Below, piece by piece: positions 6,166-9,882 of a stretch of 9,882 bases of DNA. Each line of letters opens with the position of its first letter. The first letter of the stretch is position 1. The notes under the pieces are model-generated. The model did no database searches and was not told the DNA's origin. It saw only the letters and a program-made list of their open reading frames with translations. The position numbers and the translations under genes were made by a program. Source of the DNA: Actinomycetota bacterium (lineage in GTDB: Bacteria > Actinomycetota > Thermoleophilia > UBA2241); assembly GCA_003158705.1 (NCBI GenBank), contig PMKX01000034.1:1-9882 (forward strand), read 5' to 3'.

Positions 6166-6182
6166 GGTATTGAAAGTATACC
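6166..6182 (-). promoter_or_regulatory. Putative brnTA promoter -10 box within an inverted repeat
   Basis: The coding strand reads GGTAT-ACTTTCA-ATACC, a 5-base inverted repeat that contains TATACT (6175-6180), a good -10 box 31 bases before the brnT start. The region upstream is AT-richer than its surroundings, but no strong -35 box is visible; TTGTGT at a spacing of 15 is the best. BrnTA operons are repressed by the BrnA complex, so this is a likely operator. Confidence 0.55.
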
Positions 6183-6241
6183 TTGCAGACCCCAAACACA
6201 ACCCCCACCGTGATCCCAAGACTGTACTGCTAATGCGTCGC

Positions 6242-6314
6242 GCATAACCTGCGCAGGCTGCGGTCACGGCGAACTTCATCGCTGGGTCGCGTCAGATTGG
6301 CGCGCTTGTTAGGC
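6242..6314 (-). other. attC site of the DUF5063 cassette
   Basis: Perfect cores GCCTAAC (6308-6314) and GTTATGC (6242-6248) bound a 73-base imperfect palindrome. The stop codon TAA of the upstream gene is the central TAA of the first core, so gene and site overlap. Confidence 0.88.
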
Positions 6315-6875
6315 GCCTTCTTCCTCGTCGCCTTCGTCATCATCGCCGTAGAGAACGGAGTCGTCGAGCTCATGGTAGCCGATGTGGCAGTGGATGGCCC
6401 GCGTCGCCTCGAGGGCATGAAAGCCCCAGTGGGAGTAGAACTGGAAGCGCCAGGTCCAGATCACGTGCGCGGGGATGTGCTCGGCGGAACCCGCAGCGGG
6501 CTCGAGTCCGGCTGCCACATCCCAATAGATGTCCGCCAGGTCGTCGGCGAGGCCGCCGTAGATCGGGTCGTCCTTGTCGAGTTCGACTGGGTCGAAGACG
6601 TGCCAGTAGAGGTTGTACTTGCCGAGCAGCGCCTCGAGGGACTGGAACAGCCGGTTCCATTCCACCTGAGTCATGCGGTCTTCGGTAGGCCTCTCGGCCT
6701 CGGGCTCCACGTCGGGCAACATCGCCGCTCGGTAGGTGAGCTCGCACAGAAGCGGATGGAGGGCCACCAGGAAGTCTTCCGGCGATTGGCCGTCGCGGCC
6801 GTCGATCACCGCCAGATAGCGTCGAGCTACGTTCGCGAACTCTGCCGCCAGTGCCTGCTCGGCCTCGTCACCCAC
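6309..6875 (-). CDS. DUF5063 family protein (188 aa)
   Basis: The protein starts GDEAEQALAAEFANVARRYLAVID and continues DFLVALHPLLCELTYRAAMLPDVEP, matching the all-helical, cytoplasmic DUF5063 family. Further recognisable blocks are LFQSLEALLGKYNLYWHVFDP, LADDLADIYWDV and HVIWTWRFQFYSHWGFHALEA near residues 145-165. No catalytic residues or signal peptide are seen, and the family role is unknown. Tandem GTG codons occur; the one at 6875 is 5 bases from GGGAGG. The ORF could extend upstream to an ATG at 6956, but that crosses the core at 6899. The C-terminus (GDDDEGDEEEGA) is very acidic and the stop is supplied by the attC. Confidence 0.88.
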   Translation of the reverse strand: MGDEAEQALAAEFANVARRYLAVIDGRDGQSPEDFLVALHPLLCELTYRAAMLPDVEPEAERPTEDRMTQVEWNRLFQSLEALLGKYNLYWHVFDPVELDKDDPIYGGLADDLADIYWDVAAGLEPAAGSAEHIPAHVIWTWRFQFYSHWGFHALEATRAIHCHIGYHELDDSVLYGDDDEGDEEEGA

Positions 6876-6898
6876 CACTACCTCCCGATGGCAATCGC

Positions 6899-6965
6899 GC
6901 CCAACGTTCCGCGCAGGGTGCGTCGCCGATATGCCGTCACCCTTCCGCTCTGGCATGAGTGAGAC
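6899..6965 (-). other. Degenerate attC site of the beta-propeller cassette
   Basis: A clear GTTGGGC core (6899-6905) lies 24 bases before the DUF5063 start. The partner core is poor: GTCTCAC at 6959-6965, inside the upstream gene, is one base from RYYYAAC. The centre pairs through GGGTG and CACCC. About 67 bases long; the 5' core call is tentative. Confidence 0.6.
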
Positions 6966-8046
6966 TCCCAGGGTCTATGAAGCGCAGCCCCGCCCCGTGG
7001 TCCCAGAGTATCCACCGCCCGACGGATGCGAGGCCGTTCAAAGCCCCCCCGTGCAGCGCCTTCGCCACGATGATTCGCCGCCCCGTCTCGAGGTCGCACG
7101 CGAGGATGCGCACGCGGCCATACCATGTCCGCCAGGCCACCCACCGCCCGGCAATCACCATGGAATCGGGTCCGCCCCGACAGAGGGCTACCGTGCGACG
7201 CTCCCCGGTCACGAGATCGAGAGCTTTCAGGGTCTGCCCTTGAACCCAGACGACCCAGTCGCCCCCGAAGGCGGCGCTGCCGTTGTTGTACCCCTCGGTC
7301 GTGCCCTCGTTCGAGACACGGACCTGTTTCCCCGAGGCGAGATTGAGCGCATGAATACCGTGGTCGCCCCAGATCACCCAGGCGCCGGAGATCATCGGGG
7401 ACGTGCCGCTGGCCGAGACGATCCGCGTCTCGCCGGTGGCGATGTCGTAGGCGCTGATCCTGCAGTCGCACCGGGAATCGTCCCACACAATCCAGCGGCC
7501 GGAGATCTGGGGCCAGCACTGAGCTCCGGGCGCGACGCAGACCGGTCGCAGCTCGCGCGTTCGCAAGTTGAAGGCGTAGATGTCAGAGTCGGTCGGGCTG
7601 AGGTCGTGCTCCCAGACGACCCAGTCGCCAGAGACGTATGGCCACCACTCCCCACCCTGCATGAGGGTGAACTGCTCCCCCGTACGCACATTGCATGCCC
7701 TCAGGTCCCACACCATGTCCGAGTTTGGTCCGAAACTCGGCGGCGGGGGCAGCTTGCTCGGGACGAGCCCGACGGTCCAGTCGCCGTTGACGGCGCCCCT
7801 GACGACCGGTCGCGTGCCAGGTATCTGAGACGTGCGGCCAGACGCAAGGTCATAGATCTTCAGGCCCGCGGCGTACTCCGTCGGTTCAGCGGTCGGGAAA
7901 CGCGCCCGCAGGCCGGTCGACGATAACGACGCCGCTGGATGCGACGCTGCTGGATGCGACGCTGCCCCACAGCCCGAGAGCGCCGCGAGCGCCAAGAGGC
8001 ACGAGAGTGCTGCGATGAAGAGGCCTGCAGTAGCGAACCTACGCAT
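6937..8046 (-). CDS. Lipoprotein with a TolB-like beta-propeller (369 aa)
   Basis: A signal peptide with lipobox LSGC (Cys26) is followed by an Ala/Ser/His linker and seven repeats carrying a G-x-W-V/I-x-W type strand, with Trp pairs at about residues 90, 142, 185, 223, 264, 302 and 345. Between them lie strands of the type YDIATGETRIV or LDLVTGERRTV. This is a beta-propeller of the TolB/WD40-like kind, probably seven blades, outside the membrane. Such propellers bind proteins or glycans; the ligand is unknown. The ATG at 8046 follows GGGAGG, 22 bases after the recombination core. It is the largest cassette gene in the window. A 15-base tandem repeat lies in the linker. The last residues overlap the degenerate attC. 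Confidence 0.88.
   Translation of the reverse strand: MRRFATAGLFIAALSCLLALAALSGCGAASHPAASHPAASLSSTGLRARFPTAEPTEYAAGLKIYDLASGRTSQIPGTRPVVRGAVNGDWTVGLVPSKLPPPPSFGPNSDMVWDLRACNVRTGEQFTLMQGGEWWPYVSGDWVVWEHDLSPTDSDIYAFNLRTRELRPVCVAPGAQCWPQISGRWIVWDDSRCDCRISAYDIATGETRIVSASGTSPMISGAWVIWGDHGIHALNLASGKQVRVSNEGTTEGYNNGSAAFGGDWVVWVQGQTLKALDLVTGERRTVALCRGGPDSMVIAGRWVAWRTWYGRVRILACDLETGRRIIVAKALHGGALNGLASVGRWILWDHGAGLRFIDPGSLTHARAEG
7934..7963. repeat. Two tandem copies of a 15-base repeat
   Basis: Two exact copies of GCTGGATGCGACGCT (plus strand) lie head to tail. They encode the repeated AASHP unit in the linker after the lipoprotein cysteine, so changes in copy number would alter linker length without shifting the frame. 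Confidence 0.9.
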
Positions 8047-8067
8047 GGCTCCTCCCTCGGCGTGTCC

Positions 8068-8154
8068 GCCTAACGGCTCGGCGTTGAGCTGCGAGCGCTC
8101 ACCCTACGTCCCGGTGGTGAGCTTCTGCGAGTCTGCTCGAACGCCTGGTTCGAT
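8068..8154 (-). other. attC site overlapping the end of the six-helix membrane protein gene
   Basis: A perfect GTTAGGC core (8068-8074) pairs with ATCGAAC (8148-8154; one base from RYYYAAC). The arms CCAGGCGTTCGAGCAGACTCGC and CGCAGCTCAACGCC are complementary (written here in two blocks), and the centre pairs through GCTCACC and GGTGAGC. The 87-base length equals that of two other sites in the array. About 50 bases of it are coding sequence. Confidence 0.82.
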
Positions 8155-8808
8155 GCGCCGGGCATGGTCGGTCCAAGCGGAGACGCTGCACAGCACCGAG
8201 GCAATCGCCGCGGCAAGGACGACGACGACAACAAGAGCAGCGACCACCGGCAAGATAACGAAGCCATCGGCGGGGCCGCCGCTGTCGGCGGTCTCCGACG
8301 TGGCGTAGACGAGAAAGGCGACCCCACCGAGCCAGCAGAACAACCAAGCAACCGCCAACCAGCGGGAGCAGCGCCAGAGCGTCACCGTAGTGACGGCCAC
8401 CCCGAGAAACACGACGACGAGCGGGATGACCATGAACGCGAGCGAGAAGGCGAAGAAGACCGGGAAGGAGCGGTCGGGAGCCACGAACGGCGTGACGGCG
8501 ACCAGGGCGATGGCGGCCGGCACGAGCAACCAGATGAGGCGGACGCGCGTCGGGCGCCGCATCAGCGAGGCGACGAGCGCTATCCCGAGGCAGGCGAGTG
8601 CGAGCATCACGGCAAGCAGCGGCCAGCCGTGTTGAGCGAAGAGGCGCGCGAGCCGGGGGTGCGTATAGGTGCCGAGGCCGAAGCCCGCGAGGACGGCGAA
8701 CAGAAGCGGCCCGCCCCAGGCAAGGCCGACGGCGAGCAGCTGTGCAAACCGCCCGGCGCTGCCGCGGAACAGAGCGCCCTCGGACGGACTGTCAGCGGCT
8801 TCGCTCAC
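8104..8808 (-). CDS. Six-helix integral membrane protein, cassette-borne (234 aa)
   Basis: Six hydrophobic segments are visible at about residues 24-46, 62-83, 91-110, 118-144, 149-170 and 183-209, including LVVVFLGVAVTTVTL and VAALVVVVVLAAAIASVL. There are no obvious charged residues inside helices and no catalytic or transporter motif that I recognise. The GTG at 8808 follows GGGAG by about 9 bases; upstream extension would cross the core at 8836. The last 17 or so residues, hydrophilic and starting near RIEPGVRADSQ, are encoded within the attC. This suggests that the gene lost its own stop or grew into the site. It is a single-gene cassette of unknown function. Confidence 0.85.
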   Translation of the reverse strand: MSEAADSPSEGALFRGSAGRFAQLLAVGLAWGGPLLFAVLAGFGLGTYTHPRLARLFAQHGWPLLAVMLALACLGIALVASLMRRPTRVRLIWLLVPAAIALVAVTPFVAPDRSFPVFFAFSLAFMVIPLVVVFLGVAVTTVTLWRCSRWLAVAWLFCWLGGVAFLVYATSETADSGGPADGFVILPVVAALVVVVVLAAAIASVLCSVSAWTDHARRIEPGVRADSQKLTTGT

Positions 8809-8835
8809 GGTTCGCGTCTCCCTTCGGACAGGTCC

Positions 8836-8922
8836 GTCGAACGCCCGACACATGACCTGTGCGCGGAGCGGCTCCAGTGCACTGGAGACCTCCGACGCAT
8901 CAGGTTGATGTGCTTGTTGGGC
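8836..8922 (-). other. attC site of the first (attI-proximal) cassette
   Basis: Cores GCCCAAC (8916-8922, perfect) and GTTCGAC (8836-8842, one mismatch) bound 87 bases. The arms AAGCACATCAACCTGATGCG and CAGGTCATGTG pair, and the centre holds a perfect palindrome CTCCAGTGCACTGGAG (8869-8886 region) that would close the hairpin. Confidence 0.85.
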
Positions 8923-8938
8923 ACCCCGTGATCCCCTA

Positions 8939-9565
8939 TCAGTCCGTGTACTGACCAAGGATGGCCGTGATTCGGCCGGCGTCCACCACCATCCAGCAGT
9001 ACCAGGGCACGCGAGCGTCGAACCCTTGGATCTCGGCCGCCAACTGCTGCGGCGTCACCGCCTGCGTCGGGGCCCCGCTGCCGAAGCCGGGCACGATGGC
9101 GCAGCCGGGGGCCAGAGGGAGCGTCTGGAGGTGATGGTAGCGGTTGCGGATGTATATGGGCGGGCCGACGACCCGCTGGTGGTCCCGCCGCGCCTCCCGT
9201 GCGCCTGGGCGCCCGAGGTACAGCTGGGCGCAGTCGAAGGTGAGCGCCCCCCCATGGTCCCGGACGCCGACCACGCCAGCGAAGACGATCGTGCCGTAGG
9301 TGCCGGAGCCGTCGTTGCGCACGTCGCCGAGCGGCTCGAAGGACCAGTCCCGCGACGTGAACATGAAGGCGTCGATCGCGGCGGCCAGGGCTTTCGACTG
9401 GGCCTTCCAGTTGACCGTCGGGGACGGTCGCGGCGATGGGGGCGCGGAGGTTGTCGACGCCGTGCCCGCGGCTGGCTGCGACGACGAGCAGGCGGCGGCG
9501 AGCAGGGCGACGACGCAGGTGCAGGCTGCCGCGAGCGCGACCTTCAGCACCGCTCCCCGTGACAT
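8939..9565 (-). CDS. Secreted lipoprotein of unknown function in the first cassette (208 aa)
   Basis: The N-terminus MSRGAVLKVALAAACTC and a second hydrophobic run end at LLAAAC (Cys26), a lipoprotein-type signal, followed by a Ser/Thr/Pro linker (TSAPPSPRPSPTV) typical of exported proteins. The mature domain contains WSFEPLGDVRNDGSGTYG, FDCAQLYLG, a Tyr/Arg/His-rich PPIYIRNRYHHLQTLPLA segment and CWMVVDAGRITAI near the end. I recognise no family. The ATG at 9565 follows GGAGGG; a longer frame starting at 9664 crosses the attI core and is rejected. Lying next to attI it is in the best expressed position of the array. Confidence 0.85.
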   Translation of the reverse strand: MSRGAVLKVALAAACTCVVALLAAACSSSQPAAGTASTTSAPPSPRPSPTVNWKAQSKALAAAIDAFMFTSRDWSFEPLGDVRNDGSGTYGTIVFAGVVGVRDHGGALTFDCAQLYLGRPGAREARRDHQRVVGPPIYIRNRYHHLQTLPLAPGCAIVPGFGSGAPTQAVTPQQLAAEIQGFDARVPWYCWMVVDAGRITAILGQYTD

Positions 9566-9600
9566 CACGCCCTCCCCTCCGACCGGTGTGCCTAACAATG

Positions 9601-9629
9601 AGTATGCGGTCTGTGTACCATCCTGGCAC
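9601..9629 (-). promoter_or_regulatory. Candidate cassette promoter (Pc) inside attI
   Basis: On the coding strand GTGCCA (9624-9629) and CATACT (9601-9606) are spaced by exactly 17 bases, each matching four of six sigma-70 consensus bases. It points into the first cassette, 36 bases from the lipoprotein start. Position fits a Pc promoter; strength is uncertain. Confidence 0.45.
9603..9617. repeat. attI direct repeat, copy 1 (second copy at 9737-9751)
   Basis: Plus strand TATGCGGTCTGTGTA here and TATGCGGACTGCGTA at 9737-9751 agree at 13 of 15 bases. One copy overlaps the recombination core flank and the other lies 8 bases from the intI stop. They may be integrase binding sites. Confidence 0.6.
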
Positions 9630-9758
9630 AGCGTACGCCTTTCTGCATAAGAGGTCACTGCCATGACCGGTGGCTCGCCGGATTGCCGTGCTCGTGCTGC
9701 CTGGAATGACTGCGGTCACCCTCAGCCAGCGTGGCATATGCGGACTGCGTATTCCGGC

Positions 9759-9882
9759 TCAGAGGTCGTCGGCCGGGCTCCGTACGCCGTGACCCCCTCT
9801 GTTGAGCACGTGCGTGTAGATCATGGTCCGGATGTCGTAGCCCGACTCCAGCAGATGAGTGGCGAAGGAGTGCCGGAAGGTG
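9759..9882 (-). CDS. intI: Integron integrase IntI, C-terminal end with an internal in-frame deletion (partial, runs off right edge)
   Basis: The last 40 residues are visible: [19 protein letters not shown], then directly [21 protein letters not shown] and a stop. This is the C-terminus of an integron-type tyrosine recombinase: TFRH carries the box II arginine, MIYTH the nucleophilic tyrosine, and [10 protein letters not shown] is the IntI ending. In known IntI proteins some 13 residues of the form VQELLGHxDVxTT stand between IRT and MIYTH. They are absent here, with the reading frame kept, which removes the conserved LGH histidine and shortens the spacing to the tyrosine. The protein is therefore probably inactive for recombination. 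The gene is on the same strand as the cassettes, with its 3' end facing attI. The rest lies outside the window. Confidence 0.9.
   Translation of the reverse strand, partial: TFRHSFATHLLESGYDIRTMIYTHVLNRGGHGVRSPADDL

Larger units (their letters stand above)
9590..9758 (-). other. Probable attI recombination region
   Basis: This 169-base gene-free stretch lies between the intI stop and the first cassette and ends, on the coding strand, in TCATTGTTAGGC, where GTTAGGC (9590-9596) is a perfect core. The first cassette starts at that core. It holds internal repeats: TATGCGG-W-CTG-Y-GTA at 9603-9617 and 9737-9751 (13 of 15 alike), and a second core-like block at 9699-9720. Such repeats recall the IntI binding sites found in known attI sites. 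The call rests on position and these repeats. Confidence 0.75.
2491..9882 (-). mobile_element. Integron: integrase end, attI and about ten gene cassettes
   Basis: All genes lie on the minus strand and alternate with short imperfect inverted repeats that begin RYYYAAC and end GTTRRRY on the coding strand, as integron attC sites do. An IntI-type integrase C-terminus sits at the upstream end. Most cassettes hold one gene, and three hold a toxin-antitoxin pair. Several products are lipoproteins or membrane proteins of unknown role, typical of sedentary chromosomal integrons. The left limit is placed at the last recognisable attC core (2491-2497), beyond which none was found. The right limit lies outside the window. 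Recognition of the element is by motif and layout; individual attC sites differ in quality. Confidence 0.9.

Noticed and set aside
6931..7926. 331-residue plus-strand open frame
   Set aside because: It is antisense to the beta-propeller lipoprotein, whose signal peptide, lipobox and seven Trp repeats show the real coding strand. The frames at 3687-4316, 6297-6962, 8164-8931 and 9026-9562 fail for the same reason.
9566..9664. N-terminal extension of the first lipoprotein to an ATG at 9664
   Set aside because: It would cross the GTTAGGC recombination core at 9590 and place a lipoprotein signal in mid-protein; the ATG at 9565 has a strong ribosome site.
1..9882. CRISPR array, tRNA or rRNA genes, insertion sequence ends
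   Set aside because: The regularly spaced repeats are attC sites with varied 60-90 base bodies and gene-sized gaps; no CRISPR repeat-spacer pattern, tRNA cloverleaf, rRNA segment or transposase was seen.

Overview
The window is the proximal part of an integron-type gene cassette array, with every supported gene on the minus strand. At the right edge (9759-9882) is the C-terminal end of an integron integrase (IntI). To its left come a probable attI region (about 9590-9758) and about ten gene cassettes, separated by imperfect inverted repeats that read as attC sites: cores of type RYYYAAC ... GTTRRRY, several with related flanks of the form AAGCGCATCGAGCAG ... CAGCTCATGCGC. No host gene fixes the taxonomy. 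The DNA is GC-rich, GTG starts are common, and three products carry bacterial lipoprotein signals. An uncultured high-GC bacterium (Actinomycetota, Chloroflexota or similar) is plausible but not proven.

Reading right to left, which is 5'->3' for the genes: intI end; attI with a possible cassette promoter; a lipoprotein (8939-9565); a six-helix membrane protein (8104-8808); a beta-propeller lipoprotein (6937-8046); a DUF5063 protein (6309-6875); BrnT/BrnA toxin-antitoxin (5669-6143); a second small lipoprotein (4963-5541); an 81-residue membrane protein (4564-4809); Phd/VapC toxin-antitoxin with its own promoter and operator (3708-4439); an unstable antitoxin with a ParE/RelE toxin (3038-3564); and a GNAT acetyltransferase (2509-3003). 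The attC sites from 4457 rightward are mostly 87-90 bp and look intact. Those at 3650, 3019 and 2491 are short or broken.

Left of about 2491 I find no more attC cores. The genes there are closely packed: a small membrane protein, two GNAT acetyltransferases, a 67-residue membrane protein, and a reading frame open at the left edge (674-1) that joins a Cdd1-type helix-hairpin-helix domain to the tRNA methyltransferase TrmO. This may be host chromosome beyond the array, or an old array whose sites have decayed.

Three points stand out. First, intI lies on the same strand as the cassettes and upstream of them, the reverse of the usual divergent layout. Second, the integrase lacks about 13 residues between its conserved IRT and MIYTH motifs, removing the LGH catalytic histidine, so the array may be frozen unless another integrase acts. 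Third, an attI-like sequence recurs at the GNAT cassette boundary, far from intI. The three toxin-antitoxin cassettes fit the idea that such modules stabilise large sedentary arrays.
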